Assembly (NCBI RefSeq): GCF_006711645.1 | Contig: NZ_CP041247.1 | Location: 868,001-932,000 of the forward strand | Length of the DNA stretch: 64,000 bases | DNA from: Klebsiella electrica | GTDB lineage: Bacteria; Pseudomonadota; Gammaproteobacteria; Enterobacterales; Enterobacteriaceae | Reading direction: 5' to 3' | Shown here: in pieces, positions 48,747-58,089 of the stretch | Position numbering within the stretch: position 1 is the first letter of the stretch | Layout of the letters: each line of letters starts with the position of its first letter | Notes under the pieces: generated by a model | The model's database searches: none | The model's input: only the letters and a program-made list of their open reading frames with translations | Told to the model about the DNA's origin: nothing | Position numbers and translations under genes: made by a program

Positions 48747-50270
48747 ATGACGCAGGCAATCATGTTGCAGGGAACGGCGTCCGATGTCGGTAAAAGCGTG
48801 CTGGTGGCCGGTTTATGCCGCATTTTTTATCAGGATGGCCGGCGTACGGCGCCGTTTAAATCGCAGAATATGGCGCTTAATTCGGGGATCACGGCGGACG
48901 GTAAAGAGATGGGCCGGGCGCAGATCTTTCAGGCCGAAGCCGCCGGTATCGAACCCGACGTGCGGATGAACCCTGTCTTGCTGAAACCCATCAGCGACCT
49001 GAAAGCTCAGGTGGTGCTGATGGGCAAAGTGGCGACCGATATGGATGCGGTGAGCTACCACGAGTATAAACCGCGCCTGCGCGAACAGATCCTCTCGGTC
49101 TATCGCAGCCTGGCGCAGGAGTATGAGGTGCTGGTTCTGGAAGGGGCCGGTAGCCCGGCGGAGATCAACCTGCGCGATCGCGATATCGTCAATATGGGGA
49201 TGGCGGAGATGGCGCAGTGCCCGGTTATCCTTGTTGCCGACATCGACAGAGGGGGCGTCTTTGCTGCGATCTACGGGACGCTGGCGCTACTTGAGGAACG
49301 GGAGCGCGCGAGGGTGAAAGGGGTCATTATCAATAAATTTCGCGGTGATATCGCGCTGCTCTATTCTGGAATCGAACAGATCGAAGCATTAACTGGCGTC
49401 CCCGTGCTGGGAGTGCTGCCGTGGCTGGAGGTCGATCTGGAGGATGAAGACAGCGTGGCGCTGCAGAAAGGCAAGTATCTGCGTACCGCGCAGCGCGAAA
49501 TCGACATCGCGGTCGTGCAGCTTCCCCATACCTCAAACTTCACCGATTTCAATGCGCTGGCGGCGCAACCGGATGTTCGCGTGCGCTATGTACGGCACCC
49601 GCAGGATCTGACGCAGGCCGATCTGGTTATCCTGCCCGGCAGTAAAAATACGCTGGGCGATCTGCTGTGGCTGCGCGACAGCGGAATGGAGACGGGCATC
49701 TTGCAGGCGCATCAGCAGGGGATTCCGCTGCTGGGGATTTGTGGCGGCTATCAAATGCTGGGTGAGGCGATTGTCGATGAAGTGGAGTCCGGTCTGGGAG
49801 CGCTGCCCGGACTCGGCCTGCTCGACACAGTGACGCAATTTGCCCGACATAAAACCACCACTCGGGTCGAGGCGACAATGGCAAGCGCGCTGCCGGACTG
49901 GCTGGCGGGAGCGTCTGCCCTGCGGGTGCGCGGTTACGAAATTCATATGGGGGAAACGACCCTTAACGGGCGCTGCCGTCCGGTGATGCAACGGGAGAAA
50001 GACGGCGAGCAGACGGCGGACGGCGCGATGACGGACGACGGGCTGGTGTTCGGAACTTACCTGCACGGCCTGTTCGACAGCGATGATTTCACCCGCGCAC
50101 TGGTCAACGGCCTGCGTCGGCGCAAAGGGCTGGAGGCGCTGGATACCACGCTTCACTATGCGCAATATAAAGCGCAGCAGTTCGATATCCTGGCCGCCGC
50201 CATGCGCCAGCATATTGATATTGAAAAGATTTACCGCATTATGCAGCAGCATCAGGAGCCATCATGCTGA
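48747..50270 (+). CDS. cbiP: Adenosylcobyric acid synthase (glutamine-hydrolysing)
   Basis: A 507-residue enzyme (CobQ/CbiP) that amidates four carboxyls of the corrin ring using glutamine and ATP. The N-terminal P-loop-like domain reads [20 protein letters not shown], followed by [12 protein letters not shown]; the C-terminal glutamine amidotransferase has the nucleophile Cys in [11 protein letters not shown] and the catalytic His in [11 protein letters not shown]. It is almost identical in pattern to Salmonella CbiP. It overlaps cobU by 7 bases. Confidence 0.94.
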   Translation: MTQAIMLQGTASDVGKSVLVAGLCRIFYQDGRRTAPFKSQNMALNSGITADGKEMGRAQIFQAEAAGIEPDVRMNPVLLKPISDLKAQVVLMGKVATDMDAVSYHEYKPRLREQILSVYRSLAQEYEVLVLEGAGSPAEINLRDRDIVNMGMAEMAQCPVILVADIDRGGVFAAIYGTLALLEERERARVKGVIINKFRGDIALLYSGIEQIEALTGVPVLGVLPWLEVDLEDEDSVALQKGKYLRTAQREIDIAVVQLPHTSNFTDFNALAAQPDVRVRYVRHPQDLTQADLVILPGSKNTLGDLLWLRDSGMETGILQAHQQGIPLLGICGGYQMLGEAIVDEVESGLGALPGLGLLDTVTQFARHKTTTRVEATMASALPDWLAGASALRVRGYEIHMGETTLNGRCRPVMQREKDGEQTADGAMTDDGLVFGTYLHGLFDSDDFTRALVNGLRRRKGLEALDTTLHYAQYKAQQFDILAAAMRQHIDIEKIYRIMQQHQEPSC

Positions 50271-50809
50271 TTCTGGTTACCGGCGGCGCCCGCAGCGGGA
50301 AAAGCCGCCACGCCGAGGCGCTGATCGCCGATTCAGCGCAGGTTTTGTACCTCGCGACCTCGCAGATCGTGGATGACGAAATGGCCCAGCGGGTCCAGCA
50401 CCACCGCGATAGCCGCCCGGCGCACTGGTGCACCGTCGAGCGCTGGCGCCATCTCGATGAGGTCATTACGCCGCATAACGATCCGCAAGAAGCCGTGCTG
50501 CTGGAGTGTATGACGACCATGGTGACCAACATGCTGTTTGCCGAGGGGGGCGAGCGCTCCCCGGACGACTGGGATTATGCGGCAATGGAGCGGGTGATAG
50601 ACGATGAGATTCACTCGCTGATTGCCGCGTGCCAGCGCTGCCCGGCAAAAGTGGTGCTGGTGACCAATGAAGTGGGGATGGGGATTGTCCCGGAAAACCG
50701 CCTTGCGCGGCATTTTCGCGATATTGCCGGCCGGGTTAACCAGCGCCTGGCGGCGGCAGCGGATGAGGTCTGGCTGGTGGTATCAGGTATTGGAGTCAAA
50801 ATTAAATGA
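50264..50809 (+). CDS. cobU: Adenosylcobinamide kinase / guanylyltransferase CobU
   Basis: A 181-residue bifunctional enzyme that phosphorylates adenosylcobinamide and transfers GMP to give AdoCbi-GDP. The P-loop is [12 protein letters not shown] (residues 6-17); the conserved [21 protein letters not shown] segment is near the C terminus. It overlaps cbiP and cobS, so cbiP-cobU-cobS form one coupled unit. Confidence 0.95.
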   Translation: MLILVTGGARSGKSRHAEALIADSAQVLYLATSQIVDDEMAQRVQHHRDSRPAHWCTVERWRHLDEVITPHNDPQEAVLLECMTTMVTNMLFAEGGERSPDDWDYAAMERVIDDEIHSLIAACQRCPAKVVLVTNEVGMGIVPENRLARHFRDIAGRVNQRLAAAADEVWLVVSGIGVKIK

Positions 50810-51549
50810 TCAAATTATTCTGGGCAACGCTCTCTTTTCTCAGCCGCTTACCGGTGCCGGATCGCTGGTCGCAGGGGCTTGAGATCGATCGGTATGTCCG
50901 GGGGATCGTCACTTTCCCGTTGGTCGGGGCGTTGCTGGGAGGGTTAAGCGGGCTGGTGTTTCTTGCCGTTCAATCCTGGTGCGGTCTGCCGCTTGCCGCG
51001 CTGTTTAGCATTTTAGCGCTGGCGCTGTTGACCGGTGGTTTTCACCTCGATGGTCTCGCCGATACCTGCGATGGCGTCTTTTCCGCACGCCGTCGGGAAC
51101 GGATGCTGGAGATTATGCGCGACAGCCGACTGGGAACCCACGGCGGACTGGCGCTTATTTTTGTTTTACTGGCAAAAGTGCTGGTGGTCAGCGAGCTGGC
51201 GCTGCGTGGAACGTCGGTGCTGGCCGCACTGGCGGCCGCCTGCGCCGCCGGGCGTGGCGTCTGTGTGCTGCTGATGTACCGCCATCGTTACGCCCGCGAA
51301 GAAGGGCTGGGTAACATCTTTATCGGCAAGGTTAACGGGCGGCAAACCTGCGTCACGTTGGGCTTAGCGGCAATTCTCGCCGCCATATTGTTGCCCGGCA
51401 TGCACGGCGTGGTGGCGTTGGGGATCGCCATAGTGGCCATTTTTATCCTCGGCCAGCTGCTGAAACGTACGCTGGGCGGGCAAACCGGTGACACGCTGGG
51501 GGCGGCGATTGAGCTGGGCGAGCTGATTTTCCTGCTGGCTCTGCTGTGA
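50806..51549 (+). CDS. cobS: Cobalamin synthase CobS (adenosylcobinamide-GDP ribazoletransferase)
   Basis: A 247-residue polytopic inner-membrane enzyme that joins AdoCbi-GDP and alpha-ribazole. The conserved acidic motif [17 protein letters not shown] lies near residues 77-93, followed by [13 protein letters not shown]. It overlaps cobU by four bases. cobT, which usually follows and supplies alpha-ribazole phosphate, is not present; 242 bp of non-coding DNA follow instead. Confidence 0.94.
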   Translation: MIKLFWATLSFLSRLPVPDRWSQGLEIDRYVRGIVTFPLVGALLGGLSGLVFLAVQSWCGLPLAALFSILALALLTGGFHLDGLADTCDGVFSARRRERMLEIMRDSRLGTHGGLALIFVLLAKVLVVSELALRGTSVLAALAAACAAGRGVCVLLMYRHRYAREEGLGNIFIGKVNGRQTCVTLGLAAILAAILLPGMHGVVALGIAIVAIFILGQLLKRTLGGQTGDTLGAAIELGELIFLLALL

Positions 51550-51760
51550 GTCTGGCAACACGATAAGCCGCATCGGGGCTATTCGTCAGCGCGCCATGTC
51601 CGCTGCGCAACGGAAGGCGATGGCGCGTCTGGCATTATGCGGGCAAGAACAGGCGAGCCTTGACGCGGACAGAGAACGCGCGGTTGACTAACGCCAGTAA
51701 GTCGGTCTGTTGTGAGAACGGGAGAGGACGCTGGTGCAACCGTGAGCGGTACGCAGAAAC
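51550..51760. other. Unassigned gap between cobS and the tRNA terminator
   Basis: No gene is recognised. A 31-codon frame (51598-51693) lacks a good ribosome site and similarity to anything recalled. In other cob operons cobT would lie here, so the DNA may be remnant sequence, but no CobT motif is visible. Confidence 0.4.
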
Positions 51761-51783
51761 AAAAAAACACCCGTCAGGGTGTT
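51761..51783 (-). terminator. Terminator of the metZWV tRNA operon
   Basis: On the reverse strand AACACCC-TGAC-GGGTGTT forms a 7-bp stem followed by a run of T (the A-run at 51761-51767 on the given strand). It lies 9 bp after the last tRNA gene. Confidence 0.85.
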
Positions 51784-51791
51784 CATTGTGT

Positions 51792-51868
<77 letters not shown>

Positions 51869-51914
51869 TCCGTTTTTACTCTTCATCGAGTAAATTGCGC
51901 ATCAGATTTTAAAT

Positions 51915-51991
<77 letters not shown>

Positions 51992-52041
51992 TCCGTCTTT
52001 ACTCTTCCATCGAGTAAAGCTTACTGCTATCTGATTTTAAT

Positions 52042-52118
<77 letters not shown>

Positions 52119-52131
52119 TCCGTGGAAGCGC

Positions 52132-52159
52132 ACTATACTCCGCTCGCGTTTTGATGCAA
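52132..52159 (-). promoter_or_regulatory. Promoter of the metZWV operon
   Basis: Reading the reverse strand: -35 TTGCAT (52154-52159), 16-bp spacer, -10 TATAGT (52132-52137), then a GC-rich GCGCTTCC discriminator as in stringently controlled stable-RNA promoters. The predicted start is about 7 bases upstream of the first tRNA. Confidence 0.8.
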
Positions 52160-52333
52160 CCCTTTTTCAGTAAAATCATCAAATTTGTAATAAATGCTGT
52201 ATAAAGAACCACTTTCGGCTGGTTTTTTGCGCAATGTTGTATTTGTGGTGCTTTCGCGCATTTCAATAGCCCTGGGGGTTTGTTATCTTCCCTCATCACG
52301 AACCGCGGCTAAGCAGCATAAAGAAGAGATACC

Positions 52334-53431
52334 ATGAAAGGATGTTGGGCAAAGTATATAGCGACAGGAGCAATGCTGGCGATGCTCGCCGCCTGTTCCT
52401 CAAAACCGACCGATCGCGGCCAGCAGTATAGTGAAGGGAAGTTTACCCAGCCGTTCTCTTTGGTTAACCAGCCTGATGCGGTCGGTTCGCCAATTAACGC
52501 CGGGGACTTCTCCGAGCAGGTCCGTCAGATCCGCAGCGCGTCTCCGCGCCTTTATAATAGCCAGAGCAACGTCTATAACGCGCTGCAGGAGTGGCTGCGT
52601 GCCGGTGGTGATACCCGCACCCTGAGCCAGTTCGGCATTGATGCCTGGCAGATGCAGGGCGCCGATAGCTACGGTAACGTTCAGTTCACCGGTTACTACA
52701 CCCCGGTGGTGCAGGCGCGCCATACCCGTCAGGGTGAATTTCAGTACCCGATTTATCGCATGCCGCCGAAGCGCGGTAAGCTGCCGTCCCGCGCCAGCAT
52801 TTACGCTGGCGGCCTGAGCGACGCCTATGTTCTGGCCTACAGCAACTCGCTGATGGACAACTTTATTATGGACGTTCAGGGCAGCGGCTATATTGATTTT
52901 GGCGACGGCTCGCCGCTGAACTTCTTTAGCTATGCCGGGAAAAATGGCTGGTCATATCGCAGCATTGGTAAAGTCCTGATCGATCGCGGTGAAGTGAAGA
53001 AAGAAGACATGTCGATGCAGGCAATCCGGGAATGGGGCGAGAAACACAGTGAAGCCGAAGTTCGCGAGCTGCTTGAACAGAACCCGTCGTTCGTCTTCTT
53101 TAAACCGCAGTCCTTTGCTCCGGTAAAAGGCGCCAGCGCGGTGCCGCTGATTGGTCGCGCCTCGGTGGCTTCCGATCGCAGCATTATTCCGCCGGGAACG
53201 ACCTTGCTGGCGGAAGTGCCTCTGCTGGATAATAAAGGCAAGTTTAACGGCCAGTACGAGCTGCGTCTGATGGTTGCGCTGGATGTGGGTGGGGCGATTA
53301 AAGGCCAGCACTTCGATATCTACCAGGGGATCGGCGCAGATGCCGGCCACCGCGCCGGTTGGTATAACCACTATGGTCGCGTCTGGGTGCTGAAAAATGC
53401 CCCGGGCGCCGGCAACGTCTTTAGCGGTTAA
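52334..53431 (+). CDS. mltA: Membrane-bound lytic murein transglycosylase A
   Basis: A 365-residue outer-membrane lipoprotein that cleaves peptidoglycan glycan chains to form anhydromuropeptides. The lipoprotein signal ends in LAACSS (Cys20 or 21). The MltA domain shows FTGYYTPVVQARHTRQGEF, and the C-terminal 3D domain has the catalytic Asp region VALDVGGAIKGQHFDIYQG and GADAGHRAG. Length equals E. coli MltA. It lies next to metZWV as in E. coli. Confidence 0.96.
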   Translation: MKGCWAKYIATGAMLAMLAACSSKPTDRGQQYSEGKFTQPFSLVNQPDAVGSPINAGDFSEQVRQIRSASPRLYNSQSNVYNALQEWLRAGGDTRTLSQFGIDAWQMQGADSYGNVQFTGYYTPVVQARHTRQGEFQYPIYRMPPKRGKLPSRASIYAGGLSDAYVLAYSNSLMDNFIMDVQGSGYIDFGDGSPLNFFSYAGKNGWSYRSIGKVLIDRGEVKKEDMSMQAIREWGEKHSEAEVRELLEQNPSFVFFKPQSFAPVKGASAVPLIGRASVASDRSIIPPGTTLLAEVPLLDNKGKFNGQYELRLMVALDVGGAIKGQHFDIYQGIGADAGHRAGWYNHYGRVWVLKNAPGAGNVFSG

Positions 53432-53444
53432 CGCGCTACCGTCC

Positions 53445-53500
53445 ATTTTTTGTCGCCCGGACTGGCGCAACGCGCCGCCTCCGGGGTTACCTGGCGGTCG
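53445..53500. repeat. REP-like element after mltA
   Basis: GTCGCCCGGACTGGCGCAAC followed by GCGCCGCCTCCGGGG can form an imperfect hairpin. It is similar in composition to the other REP elements in the window and lies just after mltA. Confidence 0.5.
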
Positions 53501-53563
53501 CATCTATTTTTTATTCGCACGACGGGGCTTGCGCTGGCAGGCCCTGATGCATTCTGAGGTTTT

Positions 53564-54382
53564 ATGTCTGTTGTAATCAGCGATGCCTGGCGTCAACGCT
53601 TTGGCGGCACGGCGCGTTTATATGGTGAAAAAGCGCTGCAATGTTTTGCCGGTGCGCATGTTTGCGTGGTCGGTATCGGCGGCGTGGGCTCCTGGGCGGC
53701 GGAAGCGCTGGCAAGAACCGGGATTGGCGCGATTACCCTGATTGATATGGATGATGTCTGCGTCACTAACACTAACCGACAGGTTCATGCCCTGGGGGGC
53801 AACGTCGGCCTGGCGAAAGCCGAGGTGATGGCCGAGCGTATTCGCCTGATTAACCCCGAGTGTCGGGTGACGGTCGTGGACGATTTTGTCACGCCGGAAA
53901 ACGTCGCGGAGTATCTCGGCGTCGGCTTCAGCTATGTGATTGATGCGATTGACAGCGTACGGCCCAAGGCGGCGTTAATCGCGTACTGTCGCCGTTATAA
54001 GGTGCCGCTGGTGACCACCGGCGGCGCGGGCGGGCAAATCGACCCGACGCAGATTCAGGTAGCCGATCTGGCGAAAACCATCCAGGATCCGCTGGCGGCA
54101 AAGCTGCGCGAGCGGTTAAAAAGTCAGTTCGGGGTAGTGAAGAACAGCAAAGGTAAGCTGGGAGTGGATTGCGTCTTCTCGACCGAAGCGCTGGTCTATC
54201 CGCAGGCCGACGGCAGCGTTTGCGCCATGAAGAGCACCGCCGATGGCCCGAAACGGATGGATTGCGCCTCCGGATTTGGCGCAGCGACGATGGTCACCGC
54301 GACCTTCGGTTTTGTCGCCGTGTCCCATGCGCTGAAGAAAATGCTGGCGAAGGCGGAGCGAGAAGCGGATTCAGCCGGGTAA
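53564..54382 (+). CDS. tcdA: tRNA t6A cyclisation enzyme TcdA (CsdL)
   Basis: A 272-residue E1/ThiF-fold enzyme that, with ATP, cyclises t6A37 of tRNAs to the ct6A form. The nucleotide-binding motif GIGGVGSWAAEALARTGIG (about residues 35-53) and CVTNTNRQVHAL are conserved, with CRRYKVPLVTTGGAGGQ further on. It is slightly longer than in E. coli at the C terminus. The partner genes csdE and csdA are next, on the opposite strand. Confidence 0.95.
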   Translation: MSVVISDAWRQRFGGTARLYGEKALQCFAGAHVCVVGIGGVGSWAAEALARTGIGAITLIDMDDVCVTNTNRQVHALGGNVGLAKAEVMAERIRLINPECRVTVVDDFVTPENVAEYLGVGFSYVIDAIDSVRPKAALIAYCRRYKVPLVTTGGAGGQIDPTQIQVADLAKTIQDPLAAKLRERLKSQFGVVKNSKGKLGVDCVFSTEALVYPQADGSVCAMKSTADGPKRMDCASGFGAATMVTATFGFVAVSHALKKMLAKAEREADSAG

Positions 54383-54390
54383 TTCCCCAG

Positions 54391-54665
54391 ACGATGATAC
54401 GGCGCAGACCGTCGCCCCGGTAAGCGCAGCTCCACCGGGGAATGTACCCGCTCGGCGGAGTAGGAAGATGTACCCGGGCTGCGGGTAACCCCTTGCCCGG
54501 GCTACGATATAGCGCAGACCGTAGCCCCGGTAAGCGCAGCGCCACCGGGGGAATGACCCGCTCGGCGGCGTAGGAAGGTGTACCCGGGCGGCGGGTAACC
54601 CCTTGCCCGGGCGACGATATAGCGCCGATTGTAGCCCCGGTAAGCGTAGCGCCACCGGGGGAGGT
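54391..54665. repeat. 110-bp tandem repeat array between tcdA and csdE
   Basis: A 110-bp unit recurs, with markers GCGCAGACCGT(C/A)GCCCCGG near 54403 and 54513 and GCGCCGATTGTAGCCCCGG near 54623, giving about 2.4 copies. Each copy has inverted parts TACCCGGGCTGCGGGTAACC and GCCCCGGTAAGCGCAGCNCC, so the array is BIME-like. It fills the gap between convergent tcdA and csdE; no gene is seen. Confidence 0.88.
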
Positions 54666-54675
54666 TTAAGAGAAA

Positions 54676-55107
54676 TTAAGCCTCGCGGGCGGCGGCGAGA
54701 ACTGCTTCGCTCAGCGCGCTCAGCCCCTGACTGCGCGAGGCGCTCAGCTGACCGCGCAGCCCCAGCTCATCAAACAGCATCAGCGGATCCTGAGCCAGCA
54801 GCTCGGCGGCGCTTTTCCCCTCTACCGCAGTGAGTAGCACCGCCAGCATACCGCGCACAATCCGGCCTTCGCTATCGCCGAAGAAGTGCAGCTTACCCTC
54901 AGCATCAACGGTATGGCCCAGCCAGACGCGGTTTTCACAGCCGGCAATCTCCTTCGCCCGTTCTTTCAGGTCATCCGACAGCGCAGGCAGCCGCTTACCC
55001 AATAAAATCAGCTGGCGATACTTATCTTCCCACTGGCTGAGCGGGATAAACGTCTGGCGTAAGGTCTCTGCGGTGATGCCGGTAGCAAAAGGGTGAGAAG
55101 TTGTCAT
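54676..55107 (-). CDS. csdE: Sulfur acceptor protein CsdE
   Basis: A 143-residue SufE-family protein that takes persulfide sulfur from CsdA. The acceptor is Cys57 in [10 protein letters not shown]. The N terminus is a little shorter than in E. coli (147 residues). It starts one base inside the csdA stop codon (TAATG), so the pair is translationally coupled. The products act with TcdA in the CsdA-CsdE sulfur relay. Confidence 0.95.
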   Translation of the reverse strand: MTTSHPFATGITAETLRQTFIPLSQWEDKYRQLILLGKRLPALSDDLKERAKEIAGCENRVWLGHTVDAEGKLHFFGDSEGRIVRGMLAVLLTAVEGKSAAELLAQDPLMLFDELGLRGQLSASRSQGLSALSEAVLAAAREA

Positions 55108-56312
55108 TAATCCACCAGTATTTCCAGAGCGCGGTCAACGGCATGCACCAACGCGTAAACATCATCCTGTGTATTATAGGGGGCAAACGAGGCGCGCAAG
55201 GTACCGCTGACGCCCAGCGCCGCCAGCAGCGGTTGGGCGCAGTGCTGTCCGGCTCGCAGCGCAATCCCTGACTCCGCCAGCAGAGTCACCATATCGCTGT
55301 GATGCACTCCGGCGAAATCAAATGCCAGCAGGCTGGCCTCCTGACAGCGGAAGGAACGAAAGCCTGGCCGCTTCGCCAGCTCATCTTCCGCCAGCGTCGC
55401 CAGGCTACGGCTCCAGTTTTCAGCCTGGGCGATATCGGTCTCTTCCAGCCACTCCAGCGCCGCGCTCAGGCCAATGACGCCGGCAATATTTGGCGTCCCG
55501 GCCTCCAGACGATAGGGGACCGGCTGAGTGGCAAACCCGGCGAAGGTGACCTCGGTAATCATTTTGCCGCCGCCGAGCCAGGGAGACATGGCATCCAGCA
55601 GCGCGCTTTTGCCATACAGCGCGCCAATCCCCGTCGGTCCGTACAGTTTATGGCCGGAAAACGCATAAAAATCGATATCCAGCTGCTGAACGTCGGCGGG
55701 AAAATGCACCGCCCCCTGGGCGCCGTCAACCATCACCACCATACCGGCGTCATGCGCATGGCGGATTGCCGTTGCCAGGTCCGGACAGCCGCCGGTGACG
55801 TTGGACATCTGGCCGATGGCCAGCAGCCGACTGCGCGGCGTACTAAGAGAAGGCAGGAGGGCGACGTCGGGCAGGCGATCGGCTCCGATGGGCAGCTTCA
55901 CTACCCGGGCGCCGGTTTGCTCTGCGACCATCAGCCAGGGAACCAGGTTGGCATGGTGCTCCGCTTCGCTGACGATGATTTCATCGCCGGGTTGCAGGCG
56001 CGGGCGAAGATAGCTCTGCGCCACCATATTGATGGCTTCGGTGGTGCCGCACGTCCAGACGATATCTTTCGCGTACGGAGCGTTCAGCAGCGCCGCCACG
56101 CGCTCGCGGGCATTTTCATAGCGTTCAGTCAGACGCTGTGCGGCGGCAAACTGGCTACGGTGAACGTTGCCCGCGCTGAGGCGGTAAAACTGGTCGCTGG
56201 CGTCAATCGTGGCGAGCGGCTTCAGCGTCGTCGCCGCGCTGTCAAGGTACACGCCGGCATCGGCCAGCGCTGGAAACTGGGCGCGAAAGTGAGCAGGATT
56301 GAATGCGTTCAT
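55107..56312 (-). CDS. csdA: Cysteine desulfurase CsdA
   Basis: A 401-residue class II PLP cysteine desulfurase (SufS-like). The PLP lysine is in [14 protein letters not shown] and the persulfide Cys in [11 protein letters not shown]. The start [16 protein letters not shown] behind AGGAACTCC gives the E. coli length; an upstream ATG adds 15 unconserved residues. It mobilises sulfur from cysteine and passes it to CsdE. GcvB lies just upstream on the same strand. Confidence 0.95.
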   Translation of the reverse strand: MNAFNPAHFRAQFPALADAGVYLDSAATTLKPLATIDASDQFYRLSAGNVHRSQFAAAQRLTERYENARERVAALLNAPYAKDIVWTCGTTEAINMVAQSYLRPRLQPGDEIIVSEAEHHANLVPWLMVAEQTGARVVKLPIGADRLPDVALLPSLSTPRSRLLAIGQMSNVTGGCPDLATAIRHAHDAGMVVMVDGAQGAVHFPADVQQLDIDFYAFSGHKLYGPTGIGALYGKSALLDAMSPWLGGGKMITEVTFAGFATQPVPYRLEAGTPNIAGVIGLSAALEWLEETDIAQAENWSRSLATLAEDELAKRPGFRSFRCQEASLLAFDFAGVHHSDMVTLLAESGIALRAGQHCAQPLLAALGVSGTLRASFAPYNTQDDVYALVHAVDRALEILVD

Positions 56313-56420
56313 GGAGTTCCTCGTTGCAATACGCCGATCGTCGCGCAATTTAGTCATCAGGGCAAGGCTGGCGATAAGGAAGAGAGGAGGAGATTCTGGT
56401 CAGTGCGGCGGCAGACAGGC

Positions 56421-56627
56421 AAAAAAAAGCACCGCTTGTTGCGGTGCTACATTAAATCACTATGGACAGACAGGGTAAATGTACAGGAAGTGAAAAGGGT
56501 AGCTTAACTACCATGGTCTGCAAACACAGACCAATTGCAAACACAACAACACAACATCACAACCGTAAGCCAAAAGCTTGTTGGAACACGCATTCCAAAA
56601 AAAGCTCTTCGTTCCGGCTCAGGAAGT
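56421..56627 (-). ncRNA. gcvB: GcvB small RNA
   Basis: About 205 nt on the reverse strand, starting ACTTCCTGAGCCGGAACGAA as in E. coli. The G/U-rich target-binding region R1 (GTTGTGATGTTGTGTTGTTG) is intact, as are CACTTCCTGTACATTTACCC (R2-type) and the terminator AGCACCGC-AACAA-GCGGTGCT plus eight T. GcvB is an Hfq-dependent repressor of many amino-acid and peptide transporter mRNAs, activated by GcvA and divergent from gcvA. The first stem-loop differs in sequence from E. coli but still pairs (TGGAATGCG / CGTGTTCCA). Confidence 0.96.
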
Positions 56628-56633
56628 GCCGCC

Positions 56634-56662
56634 ACTATAGGTATTTGCTGGTAGAACCTCAA
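56634..56662 (-). promoter_or_regulatory. Promoter of gcvB
   Basis: Reverse strand: -35 TTGAGG, 17-bp spacer, -10 TATAGT, then 6 bases to the GcvB start. A CTAAT motif (56694-56698), the core of GcvA sites, lies about 35 bp further upstream toward gcvA. Confidence 0.75.
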
Positions 56663-56756
56663 CGGACAAATTATAATGGCTCAGATAAAAAAAACTAATA
56701 GGTTAACTGTTGTTTCCTGTTTGTTAAAACGCCTTAACATCTAAGCCAGAATAACC

Positions 56757-57674
56757 ATGTCAAAGCGATTACCGCCCCTGAATGCATTACGTGTTTTTGA
56801 TGCCGCCGCACGTCATCTAAGCTTCACTCGCGCAGCAGATGAGCTTTTTGTGACGCAGGCCGCAGTAAGTCACCAAATCAAGTCACTAGAGGATTTTCTA
56901 GGGCTGAAGCTGTTTCGCCGCCGCAATCGATCGCTGCTGCTGACGGAGGAAGGCCAGAGCTATTTTCAGGATATTAAAGAGATTTTTTCGCAGCTGACCG
57001 AGGCAACGCGTAAACTGCAGGCGCGAAGCGCGAAAGGGGCCTTAACGGTGAGTTTACTGCCCAGTTTTGCTATCCAGTGGCTGGTGCCGCGACTCTCAAG
57101 CTTTAACTCAGCTTATCCGGGGATTGATGTCAGAATCCAGGCCGTGGACCGTCAGGAAGACAAACTGGCGGATGACGTCGACGTGGCGATTTTCTACGGT
57201 CGCGGCAACTGGCCGGGTCTGCGCGTCGAAAAATTGTACGCCGAATATCTGCTGCCTGTCTGTTCGCCGGCGCTGCTTACCGGAGACAAAGCATTGAAAA
57301 CCCCTGCGGATCTGGCGCAACATACGCTGTTGCACGACGCTTCCCGCCGCGACTGGCAAACTTATACCCGTCAGCTGGGTCTAAGCCATATTAATGTGCA
57401 GCAGGGGCCTATTTTCAGCCACAGCGCGATGGTGCTGCAGGCGGCTATTCACGGGCAAGGGGTCGCGCTGGCCAATAATGTGATGTCCCAGTCCGAAATC
57501 GAGGCCGGCCGGTTGGTCTACCCGTTTAATGATGTTCTGGTCAGTAAGAATGCGTTTTATCTCGTTTGTCATGACAGTCAGGCTGAACTGGGTAAAATAG
57601 CCGCTTTCCGACAATGGATACTGGCGAAAGCGGCGAGCGAACAAGAAAAATTTCGTTTTCGTTACGAACAATAA
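56757..57674 (+). CDS. gcvA: Glycine-cleavage regulator GcvA
   Basis: A 305-residue LysR-type regulator that activates gcvTHP with glycine and represses it with purines, and activates gcvB. The N-terminal HTH is RHLSFTRAADELFVTQAAVS, preceded by KRLPPLNALRVFDAAA. Length and sequence match E. coli GcvA. It is divergent from gcvB. Confidence 0.97.
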   Translation: MSKRLPPLNALRVFDAAARHLSFTRAADELFVTQAAVSHQIKSLEDFLGLKLFRRRNRSLLLTEEGQSYFQDIKEIFSQLTEATRKLQARSAKGALTVSLLPSFAIQWLVPRLSSFNSAYPGIDVRIQAVDRQEDKLADDVDVAIFYGRGNWPGLRVEKLYAEYLLPVCSPALLTGDKALKTPADLAQHTLLHDASRRDWQTYTRQLGLSHINVQQGPIFSHSAMVLQAAIHGQGVALANNVMSQSEIEAGRLVYPFNDVLVSKNAFYLVCHDSQAELGKIAAFRQWILAKAASEQEKFRFRYEQ

Positions 57675-57693
57675 ATGATTGTAGGGTAAAAAC

Positions 57694-58089
57694 ATGACCA
57701 GCCGTTTTATGCTGATATTCACCGCGATAAGCGGTTTTATCTTTGTTGCTCTGGGCGCCTTTGGCGCGCACGTGTTAAGCCGGTCGTTAGGCGCGGCGGA
57801 AATGGCCTGGATTCATACCGGGCTTGAGTACCAGGCCTTCCATACCCTGGCTATTTTGGGTCTGGCGGTGGCGATGCAGCGCCGTATCAGTATCTGGTTT
57901 TACTGGAGCAGCGTCTTTATGGCGCTCGGTACCGTTTTGTTCAGCGGCAGTCTCTATTGCCTGGCGCTGTCGCATTTACGCCTGTGGGCGTTCGTAACGC
58001 CGGTCGGAGGCGTGAGCTTCCTCGCCGGTTGGGTTTTAATGTTAATTGGTGCAATTCGTCTGAAACGTAAGGGCGTTGTTCATGAATAA
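57694..58089 (+). CDS. ygdD: DUF423 family inner-membrane protein YgdD
   Basis: A 131-residue protein with four predicted membrane helices (for example [20 protein letters not shown]). [22 protein letters not shown] belongs to the DUF423/TMEM256 family. It resembles E. coli YgdD; the function is unknown. Its 3' end overlaps the rlmM start by 8 bases (ATGAATAA), so they are co-translated. Confidence 0.93.
   Translation: MTSRFMLIFTAISGFIFVALGAFGAHVLSRSLGAAEMAWIHTGLEYQAFHTLAILGLAVAMQRRISIWFYWSSVFMALGTVLFSGSLYCLALSHLRLWAFVTPVGGVSFLAGWVLMLIGAIRLKRKGVVHE

Noticed and set aside
51598..51693. 31-codon frame after cobS as a cobT remnant
   Set aside because: No CobT motif can be seen and no ribosome site is present, so it is not reported as a gene.
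54391..54665. Possible CRISPR or phage attachment repeats
   Set aside because: The 110-bp tandem units have no spacers, and no integrase lies nearby. They fit BIME elements.
55299..56507. 402-codon forward frame opposite csdA
   Set aside because: It lies antisense to csdA, whose PLP and Cys motifs are intact. The composition is typical of a shadow frame.
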